Shown here in pieces: positions 25,453 through 34,416 of a stretch of 64,000 nt of DNA. The stretch is from positions 62,001 to 126,000 of the forward strand of contig NZ_JBGKBE010000009.1 of NCBI RefSeq assembly GCF_041358175.1. Direction: 5' to 3'. Below the pieces are notes generated by a model. The model was given only the letters and a program-made list of their open reading frames with translations, searched no databases and was not told the origin of the DNA. A program made the position numbers and the translations under genes. How positions within the stretch are numbered: the first letter of the stretch is position 1; the number at the start of each line of letters is the position of its first letter. This stretch comes from Muriicola sp041358175. GTDB taxonomy: Bacteria > Bacteroidota > Bacteroidia > Flavobacteriales > Flavobacteriaceae.

Positions 25453-27021
25453 TTAGTTTGTGATCTCCACAATTACAGGAGATACTCTCTTAAGCTTATA
25501 CGTTCTGTTATTTGTGATGTAAGCTTCGATATCAAAGATCTGAACAGCATCACCTCTTTTGGCTCTTTTAAGCGCAGACTTACCTCTGCTATCAAGCTTA
25601 TTACCCTTGACAACAACTGTTGGTTGTCCTGGTACTTTGAATTTAAATCCGCTTACTGCAAGATTCAGGTCAAAATCAAAGTCTTCTAACAAGGCTCCGA
25701 TAGTCGCGATTTCAAGGTTTCGCCTTGGCATCTTGGCACTTCCGGATTCCCCTCTCACAGATCCAGCAGGTCTAGGAATATCCTTGATCCTGAAGGTAGC
25801 AGGAGTGGTGATTCTCTTACCATCAGGTAAAACACCAGAGGCATTGATAGTCACTTCACGTCCTTTTCCGGGGTTCATTACGAACTTGCTTCCTGAAACT
25901 CTTTTTAATCCTGACGCACTCGCAGACACTTTATTATCCGGAATACCGGGAATAGAGATCGTCATTGGGTTGGCTACACCTCGGTAAACCACGTTCATCT
26001 TATCCGCTGAAATTACGGCTGCGTTAGGCATAGTAATCGTTGCAAATGTTGAAGAAACCGGTACTTCGGTACGCTCTCCATCCTGAATAAAGACCAGGTT
26101 TCCTTCGATCTTGTGATCTCCGGCAGCGCCGGCACTAACCAATAGCTTTACCTGTCCTTCTTTAATCTCATAGTCCTTCCCTTCAACCAGGGTTCTTCCA
26201 TCGAGTTTCAGATTTACTTCATTAGGTCTTGTTGTCGCATCCTTACGTCCAAGGACGATAGCTCCTGCAAACTTCTCACCTGTGTAGAAAGCAGATTTCT
26301 CCTGCTCCAGTAAAGTGGTATAGTTTGTCATGGAAACCTCAGAGGTTAACTGACCCTGAAGCATTGCTTTTAAAGCATCTTCTTCGGTCGATTTAATATC
26401 GGCCTGCAGCTTACTAAGGTTCGCCAAAGATGCAACTAAAGGATATCCTTCATAATGGTAGTTTATCCAATCAACTTTTACACCATCTCTTCTTTCTACC
26501 TTGCCGTTAGCGTCTCCGGTTTGGAACCTTGAGGCTACAGCATCGCGAACTTCAGTAAAGTTCTCGGGCAGAAGGGCAGTGATCTGGGTTTTATAATCGT
26601 TGATCCTTTTCAGGAATTCCTTTCCTTCCGGGGCAAGGTTATCACCCTGAAAGAATTTCTGGTCTAGCCAGTCCGACTTGTCCATAACTACATAATCCTT
26701 CGGATCATCCAGTTCCTTGGTCATTGACGTTTTCAGGGTCTCGATATAATCGAAATATTCCTGAGACAATTCCTTGATCTTAACAGCGTCTTTGTACAAG
26801 GGTCCAAATTTCTCCTTGTTCTCAGATGCTTTGGTTTCTAAACCACTGAGGAAGGCCATATTGCTTTCCGTGGTTTTTTCGTTGGAAGCTTCAAACTTTT
26901 CATTCATTAATCCGAATGCAGCCAGAACTTCCTTACTCATATTGAGCGCCAGCATTGCGATGAAGATCAAATACATTAAGTTGATCATCTTCTGACGCGG
27001 TGTTGCTTTTCCTGATGCCAT
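25453..27021 (-). CDS. gldM: GldM, type IX secretion motor shaft protein
   Basis: 522 residues. One N-terminal membrane helix (MINLMYLIFIAMLALNMSKEVLAAF) is followed by a long periplasmic region made of a helical D1 domain and three immunoglobulin-like domains, the last starting near PRPAGSVRGESGSAKM. GldM dimers run from the inner membrane, where they are surrounded by GldL, to the GldK/GldN ring and transmit motion. It lies 24 bases before gldN and 56 bases after gldL. Confidence 0.96.
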   Translation of the reverse strand: MASGKATPRQKMINLMYLIFIAMLALNMSKEVLAAFGLMNEKFEASNEKTTESNMAFLSGLETKASENKEKFGPLYKDAVKIKELSQEYFDYIETLKTSMTKELDDPKDYVVMDKSDWLDQKFFQGDNLAPEGKEFLKRINDYKTQITALLPENFTEVRDAVASRFQTGDANGKVERRDGVKVDWINYHYEGYPLVASLANLSKLQADIKSTEEDALKAMLQGQLTSEVSMTNYTTLLEQEKSAFYTGEKFAGAIVLGRKDATTRPNEVNLKLDGRTLVEGKDYEIKEGQVKLLVSAGAAGDHKIEGNLVFIQDGERTEVPVSSTFATITMPNAAVISADKMNVVYRGVANPMTISIPGIPDNKVSASASGLKRVSGSKFVMNPGKGREVTINASGVLPDGKRITTPATFRIKDIPRPAGSVRGESGSAKMPRRNLEIATIGALLEDFDFDLNLAVSGFKFKVPGQPTVVVKGNKLDSRGKSALKRAKRGDAVQIFDIEAYITNNRTYKLKRVSPVIVEITN

Positions 27022-27077
27022 GTTTTTCTAATTAGTTTTGATTTGTAACTTGATTTGGGTTATTGGTTCGCGACTAA

Positions 27078-27722
27078 TTAGTTCTTACTCATGGCAGATA
27101 ACATACCGCCATATACACCATTTAAAGATGAGAGGTTAGAGGCCAATGATTCCATTTGATCTTTAAGAGCACCTGCGTTCTGAACTACTTCTTCGTTAAT
27201 TGAAGCCTGTCTGCTGGCACTTTCCAACTGTACTTTGTACAAGCTGTTTAAAGATTCCATCTGTGAAGCAGCCTGGGCCATTTCATCTGAATATTTCTTA
27301 GTAGTTTCCATTGCGTCTACAGAAGGAGCGATTCCTTTGGCAGCACCTTCAAAATTGCGGATACTGTCACCAAGACTATGCATTAATTCTGCATCAATGT
27401 TAGCTTCTTTTAAAAGTTGATCTAATTTCTTTGAAAGTAATCCTTCTGCTTCTTTAGCGTCAGAACTGGCCTTTCCATTAGATTCTCCTCCAGCTAATTC
27501 AGGATAAACCAGAGACCAATCGAATTCATCATCCACCGGCTCAAATGCACTGATGGCGAAAATAAGGGCTTCTGTAATCAGACCTACTGCAAGTAGAAGT
27601 CCACCTGTCAACGGTCCGAATTCCCAGTGAAGGATTTTAAAGAGGGCACCGATAATTACTACCGAAGCTCCCAGGCCATAGGCCATGTTAAATAGTTTTT
27701 TTGTTGATTTTGACTGTGCCAT
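27078..27722 (-). CDS. gldL: GldL, type IX secretion/gliding proton-driven motor subunit
   Basis: 214 residues with two membrane helices (about 11-32 and 38-60) and a long coiled-coil cytoplasmic tail. Glu51 in helix 2 (GLITEALIFAISAFEP) is at the place of the conserved membrane glutamate needed for proton flow in other GldL proteins, and His32 (ILHWEFG) is also conserved. GldL pentamers with GldM dimers form the rotary motor that powers type IX secretion and gliding. It is followed by gldM. Confidence 0.95.
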   Translation of the reverse strand: MAQSKSTKKLFNMAYGLGASVVIIGALFKILHWEFGPLTGGLLLAVGLITEALIFAISAFEPVDDEFDWSLVYPELAGGESNGKASSDAKEAEGLLSKKLDQLLKEANIDAELMHSLGDSIRNFEGAAKGIAPSVDAMETTKKYSDEMAQAASQMESLNSLYKVQLESASRQASINEEVVQNAGALKDQMESLASNLSSLNGVYGGMLSAMSKN

Positions 27723-27790
27723 AATTCTAAGATTTAATTAAGTTTAATAAATAAGTATTTGGTTTTTGTTTGATCTTTATTGGTAATCTG

Positions 27791-29146
27791 CTATTGTGTT
27801 GAATCTTCTTCTCCCATATAGTCCTGTACGGTTCTGAAACCGATGTAACTCCTGGCAGAATCACGATATTCATAATCTCTTGTACTTACCTGCAGGAAGT
27901 AAGCCACATCCTTCCAGGATCCTCCGCGGATCACTTTTCTGGCGTTATCGCCCGAATCTGCGTTGGGGTTCATTGTAGAAGCATATTCGTATGAACCGGG
28001 GAAATAACTACTGTTAGTCCACTCCGAAACGTTCCCTGCCATATTGTACAGGTTAAAATCATTAGGCTCATATGATTTTGCCTCCACTGTATATAAGGCT
28101 GCATCTGCTGCGTAATCCCCTCGCTGAGGTTTAAAGTTGGCCATAAAACAGCCTGTGTCACTAATGACGTACGGACCTCCCCAGGGATAGGTACCTCCTT
28201 CGATACCACCACGGGCAGCGTATTCCCATTCAGCTTCTGTAGGCAAACGGAACTGGTTCACAAATTGTTTCCCACGCGACTTCTGATCATCATTCTTGAA
28301 TTTAGTTCTCCAGTGACAAAAGGCTTTTGCCTGAGTCCAGGATACCCCAACAACAGGGTAGTCACTATAAGCATCATGCCAGAAATAATCATTGTGCATG
28401 GGTTCATTGTAGGAATATTCAAAATCTCGGATCCATACCGTAGTATCGGGGTAAATTTCCAATTCTTCAGTCCTTAGGAATTCCTTACGGCGTGAATCCC
28501 TAGACCGGGCGGCCGATTCAATATCCATCCAGGTGTACTTGTATTTTAATTGGGTTACATCTATTATGCGCTGACCATTATAGGATTCTTCCTCAGGAAT
28601 ATAAAGGGAATCCATGATCTCCGTATAATATTCATCCGGGTAGTCTGAGGTATCCCAAACCAGGTCTTCCTCAGTATTTAAACGATAGCCTTCATAGCCC
28701 GTTTCTCCCATACCGGAATAATTGTCGAGCATATACTTTTCATAGACCGACATCCTGGTGGTATCTGCACTCTTAAAAGAGTATTCTCCGATACCTCCAT
28801 CCTCAGGTCCCATTCCGAGTTCATCTGCCAGAATTGCCAATTTGGTCCTGACGATAGAATCGCGGACCCATTCAACAAACTGACGATATTCACTGTTTGT
28901 TATTTCGGTATCATCCATATAGAACGATCTCACCGTTACTGTTTTGGTTGGGGCGTTGAGAACCTGCGCCATATCTTCCTCGCTTTTTCCCATAATGAAA
29001 GCACCCCTTGGTATGAGTTCCATTCCATATGGTTTTTCAGGGTACCATTTCTTTCCTTGTACGCCCACTAGTTCTCCTTTTGTCTTAGACCCGCAACTTG
29101 AGAGTAAAAAAACAAACGCTATAGATAACAACAATAGCTTCTTCAT
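27791..29146 (-). CDS. gldK: GldK, type IX secretion/gliding lipoprotein
   Basis: 451 residues. Lipoprotein signal MKKLLLLSIAFVFLLSSC with the lipid-anchored Cys at residue 18. The rest is a formylglycine-generating-enzyme-like (sulfatase-modifying factor) fold: MGKSEEDM, DDTEITNSEYRQFV, PVVGVSWTQAKAFCHW, RLPTEAEWEYAARGG, NMAGNVSEWTNSSYF and KVIRGGSWKD. GldK is a structural ring component at the outer membrane, not an enzyme. First gene of gldKLMN; 117 bases separate it from the ureohydrolase-like gene upstream. Confidence 0.95.
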   Translation of the reverse strand: MKKLLLLSIAFVFLLSSCGSKTKGELVGVQGKKWYPEKPYGMELIPRGAFIMGKSEEDMAQVLNAPTKTVTVRSFYMDDTEITNSEYRQFVEWVRDSIVRTKLAILADELGMGPEDGGIGEYSFKSADTTRMSVYEKYMLDNYSGMGETGYEGYRLNTEEDLVWDTSDYPDEYYTEIMDSLYIPEEESYNGQRIIDVTQLKYKYTWMDIESAARSRDSRRKEFLRTEELEIYPDTTVWIRDFEYSYNEPMHNDYFWHDAYSDYPVVGVSWTQAKAFCHWRTKFKNDDQKSRGKQFVNQFRLPTEAEWEYAARGGIEGGTYPWGGPYVISDTGCFMANFKPQRGDYAADAALYTVEAKSYEPNDFNLYNMAGNVSEWTNSSYFPGSYEYASTMNPNADSGDNARKVIRGGSWKDVAYFLQVSTRDYEYRDSARSYIGFRTVQDYMGEEDSTQ

Positions 29147-29263
29147 ACTTTAGGTTAAATTTCGATTTAGACTTTAAGCAGTAATGTCAATTATTATTCT
29201 CTAAAACTACTTTTTGAATAAAATATTGTACGTTACTAGCCTTCCTTTAAAAAAAATTCACGT

Positions 29264-30421
29264 TTAGTTTAAACCTTTCTTGTAGGCCTTAAACCACCGC
29301 TCAGGGATAATCTGGTCGCAAGCGTCCAAATAGTCCTGCTCAGTGCAAGGTAATAACGCAGGTGAATTTGATTTAGTATGCGAAGAAGCAAATGAAGGAA
29401 CTTCCACCCACCACCTTTGGGTGAGCAGACTTTTGTAGAAAATTAGATCCTCGTTTTCAGTAGGGACTATAAACTTGGTAAAATCTTTACTTGAACCAGT
29501 AGGGCGTTCCTTGATCCGGAAGTTATATCCTTCCATAAAATACCAGATAATCTGAGCCATCAGCTGGAACGACAGGGGCGAGTTTTCACTTTCATAAATA
29601 CCGAACACAGCCACATTTTCACTGATTCCGGCGTAACGTGCGATTGCACAGATCTCACGACCGTCAAAACCATTGGGCGAATAATTGGATGAACCTCCTA
29701 TCTCACTGGCTTTTATGGCCCGGGCATCCAGACTTACCAGGTGGGCATTCCTCAACACTGGTTCGGCTAAGGTTATATCTGAAGAGATTTCACCAAGACG
29801 GTAAGCATCAAAGAACAACCGTTCCATCAGGTCGATTTCTTCCTGTGCATTAAAATAACTCTGGTACCCGATATTGGAAAAATTAAACAGATTGTTGGGC
29901 TTATCGGTAATGATCTTACTCATGTACGAACTGGAGCTGATCAATTCTTCATCTGCTCCAAAGTCGAAACGACTATCGATCGATACGAGATTGATCAGGT
30001 CTTTTATTTTGTCAAAAGCCCGGTAGGTAGGATATGTAATGTCCTGAGTGGCACCTATTATTATAGGTATCACATTTTCCTCCAGCAAACCGGCCGTAAT
30101 TTCCTTGACGACGAAATAGGTGTCTTCCACTGTCTCTCCCTCCTCCACATTGCCGAGATCGACAATATTGAGATTCCAATTGCCCATCATCAACTTGTAC
30201 AATTGAATACGAATCTCTACTATGGCGAGTTTCTCAGGTTTCTTTTCAAAGGCGTTACGCGATTCATTTACACCCATTATGGCAAATGAGGCATTAGCCA
30301 GGACTGGTAGTCCGTCCCTTTGAGTGTGTTTAAAGATGTTCTTTCCCAGGGATTGCGGCGGCAAGAGCTCGCAGTGTGCCAGGGCCTTATCTTCAACCGG
30401 AACTAAAAAATCAAATGCCAT
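29264..30421 (-). CDS. Ureohydrolase (arginase/formimidoylglutamase) superfamily protein, metal site degenerate
   Basis: 385 residues with the arginase-like fold. Databases tend to call such genes formimidoylglutamase. Against the usual metal ligands, the GGDH motif is replaced by GATQD (residues 123-127, His to Gln), the DAHxD motif reads DSRFD (149-153, His to Arg) and the SxDxD motif reads SLDAR (230-234, second Asp to Arg). Three of six manganese ligands are thus gone, so catalysis is doubtful. It lies between topA (24 bases upstream) and gldK on the same strand. A non-enzymatic role linked to the secretion machine is possible but only inferred. Confidence 0.8.
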   Translation of the reverse strand: MAFDFLVPVEDKALAHCELLPPQSLGKNIFKHTQRDGLPVLANASFAIMGVNESRNAFEKKPEKLAIVEIRIQLYKLMMGNWNLNIVDLGNVEEGETVEDTYFVVKEITAGLLEENVIPIIIGATQDITYPTYRAFDKIKDLINLVSIDSRFDFGADEELISSSSYMSKIITDKPNNLFNFSNIGYQSYFNAQEEIDLMERLFFDAYRLGEISSDITLAEPVLRNAHLVSLDARAIKASEIGGSSNYSPNGFDGREICAIARYAGISENVAVFGIYESENSPLSFQLMAQIIWYFMEGYNFRIKERPTGSSKDFTKFIVPTENEDLIFYKSLLTQRWWVEVPSFASSHTKSNSPALLPCTEQDYLDACDQIIPERWFKAYKKGLN

Positions 30422-30445
30422 TAGACTATAGCAAAGGGGGGTTAT

Positions 30446-32911
30446 TTACTTTTTTTTCTTGGGTTTCTTCTTTTCCAGAAGATTTTTGGCATCTTCCAGA
30501 CTCATTTTTGTGACGTCTACTTCCTTGGCCAGTTCTGCCTTAGTTTTACCTTTGATAACATTATGCCGGCCCCAGCGAGCTTTCTCTATTCTGATACCTT
30601 CTTCGGGCCATTCCTTTACTACGCGCTCGGCCTCCTTCTTTTTCTTGGCCTCAATAAGCTCGGCAATATCTTCTTCAGAGAGTTGATCAAAATTATATTT
30701 CTTGTTTACGTTGATAAACATGCCGTCCCATTTGATAAAAGGACCAAATCTCCCTTTCCCTTTAGTTACGTCTTTCCCTTCATATGTGGTTATTGGCGCA
30801 TCTGCTTTTTGCTTGGCCTTTATAATTTCAATAGCCCGGTCTAAGTCCACATCCATCGCACTTTCTCCACTTTCAAGGGAGACAAACTTTTTACCATAGC
30901 GCACGTAAGGACCGTATCGGCCCACATTGGCTTCAACTTCCTCCCCTTCATAGACTCCTAATTTCCGAGGCAGCTTAAAGAGATCCATTGCCTCCTCATA
31001 AGTAATTGTGTTTATTGACTGGTCTGGTAGCAGACTGGCAAACAGCGGTTTTTCTTCTTCCTCAACTGTGCCTATCTGCACCATAGGGCCAAATCTTCCC
31101 AGGCGAACTGAGACCTGTCTTTTGGTCTTGGGATCTGTCCCCAGAACACGTTCACCACTTGCACGATCTGCGTTCTCCTCCACATCAATCACATTGGGAT
31201 GGAAATCCTTGTAAAAGTCTTTCATTACTTTCTGCCAGTCTTCCTCTCCCGAAGCGATTTCATCGAAGTCCTTTTCTACTTTTGCCGTAAAATTGTAATC
31301 CAGGATGTTGGCGAAATTTTCCACCAGAAAATCGTTGACAATCATTCCTATATCAGTAGGCACCATCTTCCCCTTGTCAGATCCGACTGTTTCGGTAAGG
31401 TGATTCTCTTTGATCTGTTTGTTCTCAAGAATTAACTGACTGTATTTTCGCTCGGTACCTTCTACTGTTCCTTTCTCAATATATCCTCTGTTCTGAATAG
31501 TAGATATGGTTGGAGCATAGGTAGAAGGTCTTCCAATCCCCAATTCTTCAAGCTTCTTTACCAAAGATGCCTCTGTAAAACGATAGGGTGGCCGTGTAAA
31601 TCGTTCTGTGGCAGTGATGTAGTTGTTATGGAGGGACTCTCCTACCTGAAGCGCAGGGAGCATTCCTTCCTGTTCTTCGGCAATATCCTCTTCGTCCTTT
31701 CCTTCGAGGTAGACCTTTAAAAATCCATCGAACTTGACGACCTCTCCATTGGCCGTAAACTGTTCCTTGTGCGAGTTAGCACTAATCTTAACGTTGGTAC
31801 GTTCCAATTGTGCATCGGCCATTTGAGAAGCCAGGGTCCGCATCCATATCAATTCGTATAATTTGGCCTGGTCTCTTTCTACCTTCGGATTCTGCATAGT
31901 CATATCCGTAGGACGGATGGCTTCATGAGCCTCTTGTGCCCCTTTGCTCTTTCCTTTATAGTTCCTAATCTTACTGTATTTCTCTCCGTAATTTGTTACG
32001 ATTGCTTTTTTGGCATCATTAATCGCCTCCGAAGACAGGTTTACACTATCAGTCCTCATATAGGTTATCAGTCCGGCTTCATAAAGCCGCTGGGCCACCT
32101 GCATGGTCCTTCCCACAGAGAAATACAGTTTCCTGGAGGCCTCTTGTTGTAAGGTAGATGTCGTAAAAGGTGCTGAAGGTGATTTCTTTGCGGGTTTCTT
32201 ATCGAGGGATGCAACTTCAAATTCTGCCTGTAGATTCGCCTTCAAGAACACTTCTGCTTCCTTCTTGGTATCAAATGTCTTGGAGAGTTTAGCACTAAAA
32301 ACATCTCCTTTTTGAGTTCGGAATTCAGCATTTATCCGGAACGAGGCTACAGGAACAAAGGCTTCAATATCGCGTTCACGCTCCACTATAAGTCGCACCG
32401 CAACAGATTGCACTCTTCCGGCAGATAGACCTGGCTTTATCTTTTTCCACAAAACCGGGGAAAGTTCGTAGCCCACTAATCGGTCGAGGACCCTCCTGGC
32501 CTGCTGGGCGTTGACCAAATCATAGTTAATGGCCCGCGGATTGTCAATCGCGTTCTGTATAGCCGATTTAGTAATGGAATTAAAGACTATTCTTTTGGTT
32601 TTGTTCTTGTCGAGATCAAGAGTTTCAGCAAGGTGCCATGAGATGGCCTCTCCTTCCCGGTCCTCATCACTGGCAAGCCATATGGTCTCGGCCTTCTTTG
32701 CCAGGTCCTTAAGTTTTTTTACTAGGGACTTTTTGTCCTTATCGACAATGTATTTGGGCTTAAAATCGTTGGCTACATCAACCCCCAGTTCTTTTGATGG
32801 AAGGTCTGCAATATGTCCAAAACTCGATTCTACCTTAAAATCCTTTCCCAGAAATTTCTCGATAGTCTTTGCCTTGGCAGGTGATTCTACAATTACTAAA
32901 TTCTTAGCCAT
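30446..32911 (-). CDS. topA: DNA topoisomerase I
   Basis: 821 residues, type IA topoisomerase relaxing negative supercoils. TOPRIM domain with VESPAKAKTIEKFLG at the start and SDEDREGEAISWHLAE (acidic metal triad); catalytic tyrosine in ITYMRTDSVNLS; GRPSTYAPTISTI in the gate domain. The C-terminus has four topoisomerase C-terminal repeats (e.g. RFGPMVQIG, RYGPYVRYGKKF, RFGPFIKWDGMFIN) without the zinc fingers of the E. coli enzyme, and ends in a lysine-rich tail. Followed by the ureohydrolase-like gene. Confidence 0.97.
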   Translation of the reverse strand: MAKNLVIVESPAKAKTIEKFLGKDFKVESSFGHIADLPSKELGVDVANDFKPKYIVDKDKKSLVKKLKDLAKKAETIWLASDEDREGEAISWHLAETLDLDKNKTKRIVFNSITKSAIQNAIDNPRAINYDLVNAQQARRVLDRLVGYELSPVLWKKIKPGLSAGRVQSVAVRLIVERERDIEAFVPVASFRINAEFRTQKGDVFSAKLSKTFDTKKEAEVFLKANLQAEFEVASLDKKPAKKSPSAPFTTSTLQQEASRKLYFSVGRTMQVAQRLYEAGLITYMRTDSVNLSSEAINDAKKAIVTNYGEKYSKIRNYKGKSKGAQEAHEAIRPTDMTMQNPKVERDQAKLYELIWMRTLASQMADAQLERTNVKISANSHKEQFTANGEVVKFDGFLKVYLEGKDEEDIAEEQEGMLPALQVGESLHNNYITATERFTRPPYRFTEASLVKKLEELGIGRPSTYAPTISTIQNRGYIEKGTVEGTERKYSQLILENKQIKENHLTETVGSDKGKMVPTDIGMIVNDFLVENFANILDYNFTAKVEKDFDEIASGEEDWQKVMKDFYKDFHPNVIDVEENADRASGERVLGTDPKTKRQVSVRLGRFGPMVQIGTVEEEEKPLFASLLPDQSINTITYEEAMDLFKLPRKLGVYEGEEVEANVGRYGPYVRYGKKFVSLESGESAMDVDLDRAIEIIKAKQKADAPITTYEGKDVTKGKGRFGPFIKWDGMFINVNKKYNFDQLSEEDIAELIEAKKKKEAERVVKEWPEEGIRIEKARWGRHNVIKGKTKAELAKEVDVTKMSLEDAKNLLEKKKPKKKK

Positions 32912-32930
32912 TCATTGATTTTTGAAGTCA

Positions 32931-32938
32931 CAAAAGTA
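32931..32938 (-). promoter_or_regulatory. Candidate topA promoter -7 box
   Basis: Reads TACTTTTG on the minus strand (TAnnTTTG), 19 bases before the topA ATG. A -33 TTG is not clear. Confidence 0.45.
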
Positions 32939-33026
32939 TAGCAAAAATTTGATTTGCTTCTTTTACTTCTTTTGTGATTCAAAATATCTTCGGGCGACTG
33001 ATCGTTGAAAGCCCGTCCGGGGATAA

Positions 33027-34259
33027 TTAATCCAGAGCCATGGAGCTGATCAATTCCAGGCTGGTTGAAGTATAGTTATATTGATATAAAACCTCATCCC
33101 CGATCATTAGCAAATGGTCCTGCATCGGAATAACATCAAAGGTGGTGATCCCATCAAAATGCTCCAGGGGGATTAAATCTGGCACATTGCTTTTGTCATA
33201 AACCTTCAACCCAAAACTTCCATCACAGACAAAGAGTTTATCGTCCTTTACACCCAGGCCATAGGGTTCTTCCATGGGGTATGTTTTAAGAAGGGCAGGA
33301 TTGGAGATATCCGCTATATCGATGACGAATAATCCACTTTCGGTAGCGCCGCATCCATTTCCGCCTCTTAAGGTGACATAGGCGAAATCCCCGTCTACGA
33401 CAACAGGATCACAGGCCGTACCGTGTTGAAATTCGGAAACAAAGCTGGGCTGCGCCGGGGAGGAAATATCGTAAATATACATTCCCCTTCGGCTCCCCAG
33501 AAACAAATGATTCTCCTGATTAAAAATTGTTTCGATATCGAATCCGGCATATACATCTTCCAGGTCTACGGGATTTGCCAGGTCTGAGATTTCAAAGATA
33601 TTTATACTGTGATTGTCTACGGCATATAAATAATCTGCAACGATCTTAAAGCGTGCCAGTGAGCCTCCTTGTCCTACACTGTTTTCAGCGGCATTGGCCA
33701 TCAGTACATCATCAAAGCGTTGCTGCACCTCTTCTACCAATCTGCGTTCAGTGACCACTTCCCAGCCAATAAGTACATTATCGGGATTTCCCCAATCATC
33801 GTATTCAAAAATATCTGCCTCCAGCGGCCAAATAACGTTATCCCGCAATACATCGTGCAGTCGGTTAACAATTTGCATGTTATTGATATCGGAAATGTCG
33901 ATCACTATCAGATCCGTCAGACTATCTGCATACAGGAAATTGTTCTTTACGGAAATATCCACATTCCCTGCTATTTTAATGAAGGCTACCTTGGATGGGG
34001 AACTGGGGTCACTGTTATCTATCACGTGAACCCCTTTGTATTTGTCATTAATAAATATGTAATTCTCGTAGGCGTAGATTTTACCTGATTCATTTATGGG
34101 CTGGGGAACTGTGACGTCTACACCATTTTTAAATTCTTCCAAAGAAATCGTCAGGGGTCGGGCTACGAGATAATCGGCATACTTTCCCGAATCTTCCTTT
34201 TCACAGGAAAACAGACTGGAAACAGCAATAATAATAAGCAGGAAATTCAGGGTTTTCAT
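33027..34259 (-). CDS. LVIVD-repeat lipoprotein
   Basis: About 410 residues from the ATG at 34259, which starts a lipoprotein signal (MKTLNFLLIIIAVSSLFSC). An ATG at 34289 would add ten residues with no signal character. The body is a beta-propeller-like array of repeats of the form Y.....L.V.DISDP..P..V, for example HVIDNSDPSSPSKVAFI, IFEISDLANPVDLEDV, YDISSPAQPSFVSEF and VIDIADISNPALLKTY. LVIVD proteins are surface or periplasmic; function unknown. Single gene, divergent from miaB. Confidence 0.85.
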   Translation of the reverse strand: MKTLNFLLIIIAVSSLFSCEKEDSGKYADYLVARPLTISLEEFKNGVDVTVPQPINESGKIYAYENYIFINDKYKGVHVIDNSDPSSPSKVAFIKIAGNVDISVKNNFLYADSLTDLIVIDISDINNMQIVNRLHDVLRDNVIWPLEADIFEYDDWGNPDNVLIGWEVVTERRLVEEVQQRFDDVLMANAAENSVGQGGSLARFKIVADYLYAVDNHSINIFEISDLANPVDLEDVYAGFDIETIFNQENHLFLGSRRGMYIYDISSPAQPSFVSEFQHGTACDPVVVDGDFAYVTLRGGNGCGATESGLFVIDIADISNPALLKTYPMEEPYGLGVKDDKLFVCDGSFGLKVYDKSNVPDLIPLEHFDGITTFDVIPMQDHLLMIGDEVLYQYNYTSTSLELISSMALD

Positions 34260-34349
34260 AAGAAAGTTTATTATTGGATTAGGATACACTATAGATACGT
34301 ATTCAACCGCGTAGTTGCGTCTTTTTTATGAAAATATTCACCTGTCAAA

Positions 34350-34381
34350 TTGTCATAAAAAAGGATATTGTCTTATCTTTG
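34350..34381 (+). promoter_or_regulatory. Promoter of the miaB operon
   Basis: TTG at 34350-34352 and TATCTTTG at 34374-34381, 21 bases apart, fit the Bacteroidota -33/-7 promoter. The ATG of miaB follows 35 bases later. Confidence 0.7.
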
Positions 34382-34416
34382 CCCTCCTTTAATACGCCTG
34401 TCATTATAGAGTTTAT

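Noticed and set aside
32991..33015. Inverted repeat CGGGC/GCCCG after the LVIVD gene
   Set aside because: Only five paired bases, a 15-base loop and no T-run on the minus strand; too weak to call a terminator.
34260..34289. Upstream ATG for the LVIVD lipoprotein
   Set aside because: It would put ten residues before a clean lipoprotein signal that starts at 34259.
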